Assembly (NCBI GenBank): GCA_018873245.2
Contig: JAEMBT020000005.1
Coordinates: 4,202,001-4,266,000, forward strand
Direction of reading: 5' to 3'
Origin: Archegozetes longisetosus
Lineage: Eukaryota > Arthropoda > Arachnida > Sarcoptiformes > Trhypochthoniidae
Length of the DNA: 64,000 nucleotides
Shown: in pieces, positions 35,344-47,107 of the stretch
Position numbering within the stretch: the stretch's first letter is position 1
Layout: each line of letters opens with the position of its first letter
Notes under the pieces: generated by a model
Told to the model about the DNA's origin: nothing
The model's database searches: none
What the model saw: only the letters and a program-made list of their open reading frames with translations
Made by a program: the position numbers and the translations under genes

Positions 35344-36252
35344 GTTTGAAACATGGTAGATCCTACAGACCCTTGACTTGTATTCACAGCTAAAAGCTCA
35401 TACTTAATGACTAGTTTGCAAATTGATTATTATTACTGATTCGTTTTTAAAAATCATATCAATAATAAATTATTATATTGATTATTAAACAACTAATTAA
35501 TAAATTGTCGAATCGGAAATCCTGAGAATGAGTGTTTGGGATAGAAAATAGGCTCAAATATTGCCGTATGAGCTAAAATCAAATGAACACAACTTATGCC
35601 TTTGCACTTCTTTACAGGTATAATAAAAATTTTTTACATTTCCACTTATAAATACAAATTATTCACTTAAGAATTAAGGGTAAACTTAGTTCTGTAACAA
35701 ACAGGAGTCGAATGTAAGACCAAAGCGTGCCAATCGAGTAATCACTATCAATTTCTACGCCTTTCAGTCCTTCAATTGATCAGTAATTGTATTAATAATC
35801 GATGTATACAATTAAGTTTTAGTGCTTTTGTATATAATTGCGGAATAGAAGTAATAAACCAATTCTCACCTCAAATTCAATCACAATTAGAAGATTATAT
35901 ATAATTATTATTATCAATAATATATAAGTTTATAATTAAATAAGAATAAGGCTTACAGTGAGAAAGCTATCATCTGATAACCCAATATCCGGCATATCTT
36001 TTAAACATTACTCTACTTTCTTTGTCATGTTCTCACTCCTATGGCTTCCACTTCTAATTCCATAGATTTCTATGAGCCAATTACACTCCTCAACTAATCA
36101 CAAACTTCAACAATCTTTAGATATTCACTTTATTTACTATTAATCAATGGGATAAAACATTTAGTCATTAATTTGGTGATTGGGTCGGGCATGGATTCTA
36201 TGAATTGAAAAGTGATTCCATAGGAGTTAGCAGTTGTCACTTTGAATTAGGT

Positions 36253-36368
36253 GAGAGCAAAATCAGAAATATATAGATATTATATAAAGAATGGGGTAAT
36301 AAGATGAGAGCAAAGTCAGAAATATTAGGATATTAATAAAGAATAGGATAATAAGATGAGAGCAGTCT
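36253..36368. repeat. 52-bp tandem repeat, about 2.3 copies
   Basis: The unit begins GAGAGCAAAATCAGAAATAT and ends AATAAGAT. The second copy differs by a few substitutions and a 1-bp deletion. A partial third copy, GAGAGCAGTCTC, follows. Confidence 0.8.
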
Positions 36369-37059
36369 CATTGTTTTTTTTAGATAATTATGTAATACGA
36401 AAGCGTTTCCTAAACTTTTTTGAAAACGTCTCCAAAGCGATTATCAAATGCTCAATTAATAATTAAATAGTTATAATTAATTAAATAATTATATGTGAAG
36501 AACAATTTAAATCCACTAAAGGATAGGTAATTATGCTATTCATTGTTGTGCCTCTCATTTAGCGTTATCTTAACATGTATATAACATTCAGTATATACAC
36601 AAATCCAATACACTAGTGACCGAACCTGAATATTAGTTTAAAAGGCAATAATAAGGGCATAAACCGAATATATTCTGTAAGTTAAGTCATTCTTATTTAG
36701 TTTTAATCCTACACTACAAATGATCGGAATACTCGAAAATTGTTGAAAATTCAAAGTGTGTTCATATTGAAAGTGACACAAATGGAAAATCGCTTAAAGG
36801 AGTTTTGATAGAATGGAAAAGTACAAGATTTTAGCAAAACAATACAATTAAATTATGGAATTGAAATAAATGATTGCACAAAACTTTCTCATTTAACATC
36901 CAAATCGGCTTAAGTCCAATTGAATTGCGGTAGTTTTCGGTGGAACGAAGACAAACACAATCGAGGTTTAAATGGTTTTGATGAAGTATTGATGGAAAGT
37001 ATTAACAAAGAGAAAATTGTTATTTATAAGATTGAACATTGTTTTAAACTTGATTCCTC

Positions 37060-39380
37060 CTAAACGTCAACTACCATTTTCTTATGAATATCAGTATTTC
37101 CTACCACCTAAAGAGTAATAAAAATTAAAATCAGTCGTTAATCTCTATTAATACCACAACTTTAATCATTATTTATGTTACATCATTTCAATAGAATTAC
37201 AAATTCATTTTCACATAATGGTTACATGTTATAAAAGTTTTCATTAAAACATTTGCATGTCTTTCAACAATTCAATTAAAACAATGACTGAACCTTTCGG
37301 CAAATTCTTTGGTCTATTAGTTTGATGCTTAATAAGGGAATAAGCAGTTAATAGAAATCATATCTTTTCATACGAATAATCAAATGAATAATAAGCTAAA
37401 ATATTCTAAAATCTTTCGTTCAATTCAATGTCATTAAAATAATAAATCAACGAAATAATGGAAAATCATATTTCAACTCTTAGACTGAACACCGAAGTGA
37501 TTGATTAGATTTCAATAAAGCTTACATTTGAAACTCTATGCAATCACTTTGTTAGAATAACATTGACATCAAGATTAACATTAATTTGAAATCTGGTTCA
37601 AGAATTGCATAATATCATGTTAAATACGACAATTACGAACATTGATTAATTCACTTAATCTCATAATTGATTAAATGTTTCATAATATATGGCAATATTT
37701 TGTTAATTAGTCAAAACATTCATCACATAACTTCTGCTTCAATTGAATCGGTTGGAAAACTTTTCAATTCTCAGGTTAATAAATATTTGAAAAATCAACA
37801 AAAATCTGACTAAAACTAAATCATATTCAATAGAAAGGAATACATTTGGTGTAAACGCACGTCTCAAGACAAAATTGATTGATTACGAGAGTAATAATTG
37901 CAATCAAAGGTAGTTATTATTGAAGGATTGGATTATTTTTTGGTCTTCAAATTCTGACTAGAATTCAATGGAAAAGCATTTCGAATAAATATCATAACAA
38001 AACTCACTGAACAAAATTCTTCAAATGAGATCTTTCCGTCTTCGTCTTTGTCAGCGAAAACAATTGTTTTGTCTACAATTTGTTGCAGTTGTGTGTCTTT
38101 GAGATTATTCCCAACCATCATTTTTAGCACTTGAAACAGCTCTCCATTTGATATAAATCCGTCGTTATCCATATCATAGATACGAAATGCAACTATCACA
38201 CAAACAAACCAATTAGTTTTCATAATTTTTTAATAAAACTATCTCAGCCAAAGTCCAAAAGTATTTCTTTTCTCGCCTTTGATATGCGTATACTTTCGTT
38301 ATTTGGTCATTAAGCTATTAAAAGCCAATTATGTTCCCTTAAAACTTTCTCACAAATTCATTTTGTAATGCGTTACTCAGTCACACATTCACTCAGAATT
38401 CATACTTTTGTTACAGAAAAACCAATTTCAGAGATGAACAAGTAATAAATTCATATTACAAGTGGGTTATTAATTGATAAAAGTCAATCATACATCAAAT
38501 CATTAGGATATTTTGAGTTTTCCGCGACAAAAGCGGTCTCTAAAAGAATTTTTGATTAGAATACTGTGAAGAGTATTCGCTGAACGAATTTGAACTTTCC
38601 TACGCTTAAGGAAAGGTGATTTAGCAGTATAATTACTGAAGTACTTTGTGGACTTGACTGATTTGAGAAGATTGGATGACTTACACCTTAATTTAGATTC
38701 TTTATCTCCTTTTACGCTAAATTGTGAAACTCCTTGAATAAATTCTATCATATGGACATAGAGTCAAACGATTAATAAACTATAATAACTCAATTATTTC
38801 ATTCAATCATTTACTAATGAGAGCAATAGGTCCTGAAAAATTTAAATACCTTTGAAATCGACTTCTCCGTTGCGGTCGGTATCAAATATATCGATAACGC
38901 GCTGCACCAGTGGATTCTGTTGTAATTCCGGTAATGACATGAACTCGTCCACACTTAGAGATCCAGAATTGTCCAAATCTAATTTACGGAATCGTTTTCC
39001 CAGCCGTTTGATCTCATCGGCATCGACTTTATAGACAATAGAATCAAATTATAGAAATCTGTTTGCATTTTCTCAAACATAACTGATTACGATACTATTA
39101 TTAATACTTAATATACAGTTATAATAATTGATAACTTCATAACTCATGTATATATGAATTGCAAAAATCTTAGTCTAACTCATTCTAAAGAAAAGCATCA
39201 AAAGTGATGAAAGCGTTTGACACATAAGTGATGAATAAATAGAATAAGACTTACAATTAGAACACATTTCCATCGGAAGTGAGGCTTCGTTTCCCTGAAG
39301 AAAAAAGAGAGAAAAAGAGAAATGAATGTTGAAAGAAAATGAGGAAAATATGTAAAAAAATAGTTGAATGTTGATACCAT
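37060..39380 (-). CDS. CanB: Calcineurin subunit B
   Basis: Regulatory Ca2+-binding subunit of the Ca2+/calmodulin-dependent phosphatase calcineurin. Six exons on the minus strand: 39380-39378, 39294-39255, 39026-38850, 38744-38685, 38192-38008 and 37107-37060. They give 170 aa, the exact family length. Exon 1 contributes only the ATG codon; exon 2 starts with Gly, giving the N-myristoylation signal GNEASLP. Four EF-hands follow: [41 protein letters not shown] and [14 protein letters not shown]. The catalytic-subunit-binding block [20 protein letters not shown] is intact, and the C-terminus is [10 protein letters not shown]. Loop position 4 of EF-hand 2 is Arg where vertebrates have Gly. The last coding exon (16 codons with stop) lies 900 bp from exon 5. 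It was located by its acceptor and its match to the family C-terminus. Confidence 0.97.
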
Positions 39381-40260
39381 TTTCTATGTTTGAGATGAAT
39401 CTAATATTAATCTTATTAGAAATAGTATTAATAGTTTTAAGTATAAACTATTTCTTATAATTATATTTTATAATTGCACAAAACGACAACTAAATTCTCA
39501 ACAATAACACTGAAAAACTATAGCATTAATTATTACTAAATCTTCTTATAAATAAGGTTACAATCATATAAAAGATGTTGTATTTAGTCTTCTCAGAAAC
39601 TCTCACATCACTCAGACGTTCACTGCTTTCTATAGAGACCGACATCATATTCTACTCCAATTCTGTTATCATTTTATGTTTCACCTGTTTATCAAAATCA
39701 ATCAAATTTCTCTTTCAATAAATATTTTCCAGTTTTTTTAGTAACAACTGTTTGACTTTGTTCAAATGGTTTGTATTTAAAAATTAGTTAAAATAAGATT
39801 TTGGCCAACAAAGAATTGGTTCGGTGAGAGTTTTGAAGTATTTATCTAAAAGTATGCAAGCCTCTACTGCACTACTATAAGCACTGCAGATGAGCCCTTC
39901 CTTTATATAATCACAGCTCAACTTATTTAACAATACTATCGTAACACTTGATCATTTTTCCTGTTAAGTTTGTTGAAAACTTATTTTTTCACTATTTTAT
40001 ATTCAACTGACTTGAGGAAAATATTAATAAGAGTCAAAAATATGCTTTGAAGCAGTTTTATAAAAGCATTAAACATTTTTATTAATTAAAATTGACTGTA
40101 ATACAACACGGGTTTCGGTTATCGATTGTTATCCAATGAAATCGCAAATAATTGGAAGTGAACTCAACGCATATCACGTGTCAGTCGATTTCCGCTTTAA
40201 TCGTTCTTTTCTACAAAAGTGCTAAACTATTGACTTCGTGTCCACAAGTCTGCCAGAAAT
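39381..40260. promoter_or_regulatory. Divergent promoter region, calcineurin B/eEF1-gamma
   Basis: 880 bp between two divergently transcribed start codons, so it must hold both core promoters and 5' untranslated regions. No individual motif can be assigned with confidence. Confidence 0.4.
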
Positions 40261-42589
40261 ATGTCATCGAATGTAAGTATAATCAACGATTCGAATCAAT
40301 CATTTTATTATCAAATCAATAATTAGTTTATGTTTAAGTAAATTTGATAATAAGTATAATTAATTAATTAATAAATTGATTGTATTAACAGAAATTGTAC
40401 ACATACGAGAACAATTCACGTGCTTTTAAAGCGCTGATAGCCAGTCAATACAGCGGCACCCCCTTAGAAGTGGCCAAAGATTTCAAATTTGGTCAAACTA
40501 ATACTCAACCAGACTTTCTGCAAAAGTTCCCCTTTGGAAAGGTTTGTATTTTTTTACATCTCTTATCATTGTATTGAATCATTACTCTGGTAATTGGACA
40601 GAAGTCAGATTAAGTTTCTATTGTTAATAGCTTTCAATTGAAGTTAAGCTCTTATTTTGATTGACAATAAGTATCGTTTGGTATAAGTGAAGATGAGCTG
40701 AGAATGATTGGAAGAAAGACTAAAAGAAGTAAATTTGAATTGAAACCTTGATTAGAAGTAAAGCCAAACGTTAACTGAGTTATTAAATCTCTCACAAAGA
40801 CGACCAATTGACAAACAGATGACATTTGGTTGTAAGACATGAGAGAAATATGAAATATGTGACATATAAGGCTTGGTCCTGCTTCTCATTTCTTATCATG
40901 ATTTGAGAAGATTTCACCAACTGCTTTACATTTTATTACTCATTAGTTTATCTAATATTCAAATTGATTGATACATAACTAATACCTCTACTCATGTCTA
41001 ATCTAAAGGTGCCCGCATTAGAAACTAAAGATGGAAACACTTTGATCGAAAGTAATGCAATTGCTTATTACGTTTCAAACGAACAATTGAGAGGAAAGAC
41101 AGCTTTAGATCAGGCACAAGTTATTCAATGGTTGAGCTTTGCTGATAATGAAATTGTTCCGCCAACCTATACCTGGGTCTTGCCGGCACTCGGAGCCATT
41201 CAACCTAACAAACAGGTAACTGGTTGATTTGATAATCTCATGATTCTAGTATTCAATTACTATATCAGGCAATAGAACGCGCAAAGGTTGACATTAAGAA
41301 AATATTGAAGTTTCTCAATGACCACTTGTTAACTCGAACTTATTTGGTTGGAGAACGTGTCACTTTGGCAGATATTGTAGTTTCATCTAGCCTTCTGCAG
41401 CTCTACCAATACGTAAGAATCTGAAAAGTTTTATTTTTCCAATTGACACAACAATCAACTGTTGAATAGGTGTTGGAGCCATCAGTTCGAGCGCCTTATA
41501 CTAATGTCAACCGATGGTTCACTACTCTTATCAATCAGCCACAATTCAAGAAAGTTTTAGGAGATGTAAAGTTATGCGACAAAGCTATTACTTTAGAGAC
41601 TGCGCGTAAGTATACTTTATTAATTGTTGTATTTTTTCTTATGAATTTTTCGTATCAGCCAAAAAAGCTGCAGAAACTCCAGCCAAGAAGGAGAAAAAAG
41701 AAAAAGCTAAACAAGAGAAGCCAGCCAAAACAGAAGCTGCACCTGAGGTTGGAGGAGATGAAGAAGACGAGCCCTCATTAGAGCCCAAGTCTAAAGATCC
41801 CTTCGAAGCCTTTCCTAAAGGGTTAGCAATTATTTTCAAGTTTAGTATATTTCCATGTCTAACTCTCAATTGCTATTTAGATCATGGAATATGGATGATT
41901 TCAAGCGATTCTATTCTAATAATCCTGAAGAACAATCGATTCCTTATTTTTGGGAAAAGTTCGATAAAGAAAACTATTCGATTTGGCATTGCGAATACAA
42001 ATATGCGGATGAGTTGACACTCGTATTCATGAGCTGTAATCTTATTTCAGGTAATTTTTAGTCTTTGGTCTTGACTAGTATTCGTGTATTAAGAATTTGT
42101 TTTGAAATGTTAGGAATGTATCAGAGACTGGACAAAATGCGTAAGAATGCATTTGCAAGTATGATCTTGTTTGGTGAAGACAATAAGAGTTCCATTTCTG
42201 GTATTTGGGTTTGGAAGGGACACGAACTTGCATTCACTGTAAACTTTAGTCTAACACTTAAAAAACTTGCCCGACTTTGACATGTAGTTAAGACAAATGA
42301 ACGACAATTAAGCCATATTGTTCACTGGCATTTTTATACTGTTTTTTTAGTTTGTACTTAAATGCATGTCAAAGTTAGAGGTTTTACTATATACAAATTT
42401 AACATTAACATTTTGACATTTATTCCATTTGAATAGCTATCCCCCGACTGGCAGGTGGACTATGAATCTTATGAGTGGAAAAAATTGGATCCTGACGACC
42501 CGAAAACTAAGACAATGGTTAAGGAATACTTTTCGTGGTCAGGAGACTTTGATGGCAAGAAGTTTAATCAGGGAAAGATTTTTAAATAA
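40261..42589 (+). CDS. eEF1G: Elongation factor 1-gamma
   Basis: Structural subunit of the eEF1B guanine-nucleotide-exchange complex for eEF1A in translation elongation. Nine exons: 40261-40272, 40392-40541, 41009-41215, 41269-41412, 41470-41605, 41659-41821, 41881-42050, 42114-42238 and 42437-42589, giving 419 aa. A GST-like N-domain ([20 protein letters not shown] ... [18 protein letters not shown]) and GST C-domain ([20 protein letters not shown]) are followed by a Lys/Glu-rich linker ([18 protein letters not shown]). The conserved EF1G domain comes last: [67 protein letters not shown], and a terminus of FNQGKIFK. Exon 1 codes only for MSSN. The last intron contains a short inverted-repeat element. 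An AATAAA lies 25 bp after the stop, consistent with a highly expressed gene having a very short 3' end. Confidence 0.97.
42272..42396. mobile_element. MITE-like element in eEF1-gamma intron 8
   Basis: ACTTTGACATGTAGTTAAG on the left and CTTAAATGCATGTCAAAGT on the right form an inverted repeat, followed by the family end AGAGGTTTTACTATA. The interior AATTAAGCCATATTGTTC matches the other TACAGTRAAACC copies. It accounts for most of this 198-nt intron; the other introns of the gene are mostly 53-119 nt. Confidence 0.6.
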
Positions 42590-45442
42590 TTGATACAATT
42601 TATATTAACTGATAATAAATTAAGAACGTTTTACTAATTGATCGATTCCTTATTTATTGATTTGATTCGAGTGATAGTTGAATCACTTAGAGCAAATGTT
42701 TGCTTTTACAAAATTTCAAAATTTTTCTTATTGATTTCAATTCTTAAAGTATGGTATGAGGAATAGAACATACTAAATGAAGTTTACAATGAATTTTGAT
42801 CAAACTGTTCCCAAAAGCGAAAGTACGCCAATTGAATTGTCAACAATTTCGATTATATTTTGCTTAAAGCATTGATTTTATTTTCAAATGCAATTTTCAC
42901 AGCAATAGATACGACGAAGTTGGTTGGAAAGAATTTCAATATGAATTTCAAATGAAAAGCAGACCATAAGAGTTTCTAAAAGAATTTCAGTCAAGTATCA
43001 AGCTTTTTCTATTTGAGCCTGGAGTTATCAATATTAGACTTTCACTGCAGAATCTTAACTGCAGGCAACACACTTGAATTGAATTGGTTTTTGTTTAAAA
43101 ATTGTGCTAAGGCTTCTGTTTTGAAGGGAAAGATGAAGTTTTTTCTTATTGAAATAATAAAGTAATGTCAGAAAACGTTATATGCTATGATCATAGGAGA
43201 TTTAGTTGTAGAACGGATAGCATATTAAAACTAGAAACCGATGGAATTTTCGTTAGTATCAACAATTAGTTGTCACAGCATTGGTTGTTACCAGTTTGAG
43301 GAATTCAAGTTTCTTAAATACCATACCAGGAATATTTGGATATTTTTTGAATATTTATCATCAGCTAAACTAAATATATTAGACTGATGTATGTTGTAAT
43401 GGAGTTAAGGGAACTTAAAATAACTGATAGGAGGAACAAATATCAGATATTAAAATATATTATTACGAGTTGGCTGCTGAGATGATCTATAACGCTCTAC
43501 CTATAACGCACAACCATCTCTTACCTTTACGCCTGATTTTGATTAAATGGTTCATCCAGAATCCAGACCGAACTGATAAAATCCTAATTGACTAAAAACA
43601 AAGCGATAAATAGGTTGAAATGTGTGAGAAATAGAATACGAATTGATAGAATTGTGAAAAGTGAACAACTCATGATTTTATTGAAGTAAATTTGTTCATA
43701 AGTTAAGTTTAGATACAAATAAGATTAAATTAAATGATTGAATTGAGAAATTGTTATCCATGTGACATAAATGAAAAGAGAAGATTAAAATTGATTGAAA
43801 TTTAGATAAAAGATAAAACGGTTATGCATTTGATATAAGAATAGGTCAAATTTAAGACATCGGTTGCTGTTTATTTTCTGACAAGTGTTGTGATGTTGAA
43901 TATTCATTGTTGACTTTCATTATTACTCCTTTCGAGAAGATCAGAGGAAATTTCTCTTAAAGAAAATATTCAAATAAAATTATGTTATTAATATTATCAC
44001 AATCGATTAGATGCTTAGTACTGGTATATTTGATTATAAAAATAATTCACTCATCTCTTTATAGTAATGATTGTTAAAATGATTAGATTATTGTGAAAGA
44101 TTATTTTGATTAGATTATTGTGAAACAACTATAGGAATAAGAAGAATCAATGTTTGATATATGTGTTATATTATCAAGAAGCTTATATTTTGTAAAGATA
44201 AGTACTAAACTGGCGATTTTTTGTCTTAATAAATACAAGTAAATAATAAATCCTAAGTATTAGATTTATTAGCTAATGAATGGAATGAGTGATCTAAAAT
44301 CTAATACTAAAATCTGGTACTAAATCCTCTTTGATTATGTGAGTTTCTTATAAGGCTCTTAAAAAAGAATTTAGTCTTATATTGCGAAAAATACGGATAC
44401 GAGAATATTGATAAGCCGACCAAACAAACTCAGGTAAAACTGACTGAAAACTTAAGTACGAGATCAGTGAATGAGGTTTGAATGAGGTAGTCATTGCGAT
44501 GTTATTAACTTTTGGTTTTAGGAAAACATTTTGTCTAAGAGTAAAATAAATTAGAGGGTATTCCTATGCCAAATGAAGTGCCAGTCAAAATGGTGCGATC
44601 TAACCTAACCATATTTAATTAGTAGAAATATTAATTAAGTAAATCTAAAAATCATTATACATAACCATTATACATTATAATTAAAGCCCTATACTAAGGG
44701 TAGGGGCAAATCAATAAAATTGCCATAAAATCTTATCTAACCCAACTGACCTCTACTTAGCATTTGACTTATAGCATACCTGATAGAACATTTCAGCAAA
44801 TTTGGGTATCCGATGTAGTAGCAAAGTAAAGTCGTCGGTTGATCGGTGTTCAACATATTTAATTTTGATAATTTACTTGATGCCACATTGCCTGGAAAGA
44901 TAGAGAAGAATATTTCAGTTATAAGAACCTTCTATAGTGTCAAGTAAAGATCGACAAGACGATCTATTTTCTCGTTTAATCAGTCGGATGCGCCTGAAGA
45001 TATTTTTGTAAAGGATCACTAAGTAGACACTTATTGACGAGTCTATTGCGCCCAAACACTGGTTGCCTTTGGAGAATTGTTTAATGTATTTATCAGAGGT
45101 TTTGGAGCCATAATGAATATACCCTACTCATTGTAAGCATTTTGAAGCAATCAAGTGTAAAATTCTAACACATAATTGAATTCCACTAAACATTGTGTTT
45201 CTATATAGAACTGTTTCACAGACTTTTACTCTTGTATCACATGTCCGTTATTGTTGCAAATCCCACTGCAATAGTACTTTATTAATTAAGTTTAGCTGTT
45301 TTGAAAACCACTTATTCTAGACTACGTAATAGTGTAGTTTAACACCATCTAAGATCTAACGATAGTGAATTTAAATGTAAACTTTCTATAATAAAGACGG
45401 GCATGTCGTACAGCTTCAAAACCGAACATTAGGAAAACTTAG
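42590..45442. other. Gene-poor interval
   Basis: About 2.8 kb of AT-rich sequence after eEF1-gamma. It could contain the missing 3' exon(s) of the leftward neuropeptide gene at 46248-46470, but I could not identify one. No other gene is supported. Confidence 0.35.
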
Positions 45443-45990
45443 GCCCGTATGCACACTCGCATTCAAGCCTGGTTTAAGTCCTAAACCTGGTTTAAAACCA
45501 AAACTAGTTTTAAACTGTATACACACTTCATATTTAAACCGGGTTTAAGGATAAACTAAGTTTAAAACTAAACTTACTATTAGTAGGTTTAAAAGAAGTT
45601 TAAGCCTTTACATATATCATACATATAATACAAATTCTTAAAATTGAGTTTATATGACCTTTTAAATAAATTGTACGATTTATTATTAACGGAAGATTTT
45701 ATGTATTAGAAAATATCGGTTGTTTAAAATTCGACTCTACATGAGGTTCAAGTTTAACTTTTAACCGAGTTTAGCGAGACTCGGTTTAGGGCTTAAGCCA
45801 GGTTTTGCTAAACCAAAAGTTGTGCATATGAATCTTAAGTTTTCTTAAGTGCATAAGTTTTTATGCATACTCAAAATTGAAACCTAGTTTAAACTTAAAC
45901 CGGGTTTAAATACGAGTATTCATATGGGCTTAAGGTCCGTATGCACAACTTTTGGTTTAGCAAGACCCGGTTTAATTGGCTTTAGATTTC
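45443..45990. mobile_element. TIR element(s), family GGTTTAAA, tandem/nested
   Basis: The left end, CCGTATGCACACTCGC...CCTGGTTTAAG, pairs with CTTAAGCCAGGTTTTGCTAA...GTTGTGCATATG at about 45790-45830. A second, partial copy follows, with AAACCGGGTTTAAATAC ... CATATGG and then GTCCGTATGCACAACTTTTG...ACCCGGTTTAA up to about 45975. Many short GGTTTAAACC-type palindromes lie within. No ORF. Same family as 16037-16208. Confidence 0.6.
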
Positions 45991-46247
45991 AAGAATAACT
46001 GGTTCTACTGTTGTTGAATCAGAGAAGCATTCAAGAAGATTTTCAAAACTAGCGATAGAACTGTAATGGGATTAATGGTTAGGAGTTTTTAGTTGGTAAA
46101 GTTGGACTGAGGCTGACAAGAATGCTTATTTAATGTATCAAACTTTCACTAGAGTATAAGTTGGGCCGTATGTGCTCTATATATACAACTAAAGCCACAA
46201 ATCTGTTTTAAAGTTATACTTTATTCTAAAGAATAACTTTCTCTCAC

Positions 46248-46470
46248 CTATAAAAGTGATTCCGTCATCAGAGTTCTCAGACGAGGACATCAACGGAGGA
46301 TTTACAGACCTTCTGCCATATCTTCCATTAGGATAAAACTTCTGAGCAGCAGAAGTTTCACTAATGAAGATTCCCAGTTGGCATAAGACAATGAATGCAA
46401 AAATTTGAACCATAATCATTGACCACAAAGAAACAAGGCTTTGTGAGTGCTGCTTATTACTCGTCTTCAT
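46248..46470 (-). CDS. RYamide-like neuropeptide precursor, partial
   Basis: A minus-strand exon of 74 codons plus one base. MKTSNKQHSQ leads into a hydrophobic signal region (MVQIFAFIVLCQLGIFI, cleavage near ETSA-A). A short peptide follows, QKFYPNGRY-G-RR: Gln at or near the N-terminus, a Gly amide donor and a dibasic cleavage site. The predicted product ends in -FYPNGRYamide, like the FY...RYamide peptides of crustaceans and insects. A Ser/Asp-rich spacer (SVNPPLMSSSENSDDGITFI) runs to a GTGAGA donor, so at least one more exon must exist downstream (lower coordinates); I could not find it. A TTGCAG acceptor just upstream of the ATG implies a separate 5' untranslated exon. RYamides act through a GPCR of the NPY/RYa class. 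The assignment to the RYamide family is tentative. Confidence 0.6.
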
Positions 46471-47070
46471 AGTTAACTGCAAAATATTTCAATCAAATTA
46501 TTTCGATTCCTTATACATTGACTTTGAGTTTATTTTAAATTAATATTTGCAACTGATTTATTCTCTGATTATTATAATAATGACCGAAAAATGTCTCCAA
46601 ATAACTATTGATGACATATTTAATTAATTTTGAAAATGGCGTCAAATTATATCTATGTCTATGAAAATATACGTAAATGCTTATCAGACATCAGTAATTT
46701 TAAATTATATTCAATAGAATTGAGCTGAAAAATGCCTAAAATTAGTATAAACCGTCAAATTTCTGCTAACAAACATTAATTTGGATGAAACTCGAAATTA
46801 GTAGCGTTTGTGTCAGAATGATTTATATAATTTGTGATTCTTCTCAATATAAATCATCTACAGTGAGTTTAATAGTATGATTCGATCTGATGTGAGGCAT
46901 TATTTTGGTCGAATACCTTCTAAAAGCTAGAAATGTTGAATAACAGAATTACAAATCTGGAATTATAGCGGCAATTGTTGAATACTAAGCAATGTTCATT
47001 TGTATTAATAATGGATTTGTTTGATAGTAAACGAGAAATTCACTTATCCGGAAACTAAATTTAACGCTGG

Positions 47071-47107
<37 letters not shown>

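Larger units (their letters stand above)
33694..37059. other. Intergenic region between convergent genes
   Basis: 3.4 kb of AT-rich sequence between WDR26 and calcineurin B, which are transcribed toward each other. An AATAAA at 33911 may be the WDR26 polyadenylation signal. A 23-bp direct duplication (ATTAGAGGGCTATYCAA type) lies at 33849-33885. An open frame at 35058-35393 has no domain and contains a duplicated segment, so I do not annotate it as a gene. Confidence 0.45.

Noticed and set aside
35058..35393. 111-codon open frame in the WDR26-calcineurin B interval
   Set aside because: No domain or signal peptide was seen, it contains a translated 50-bp duplication, and no splice context supports it.
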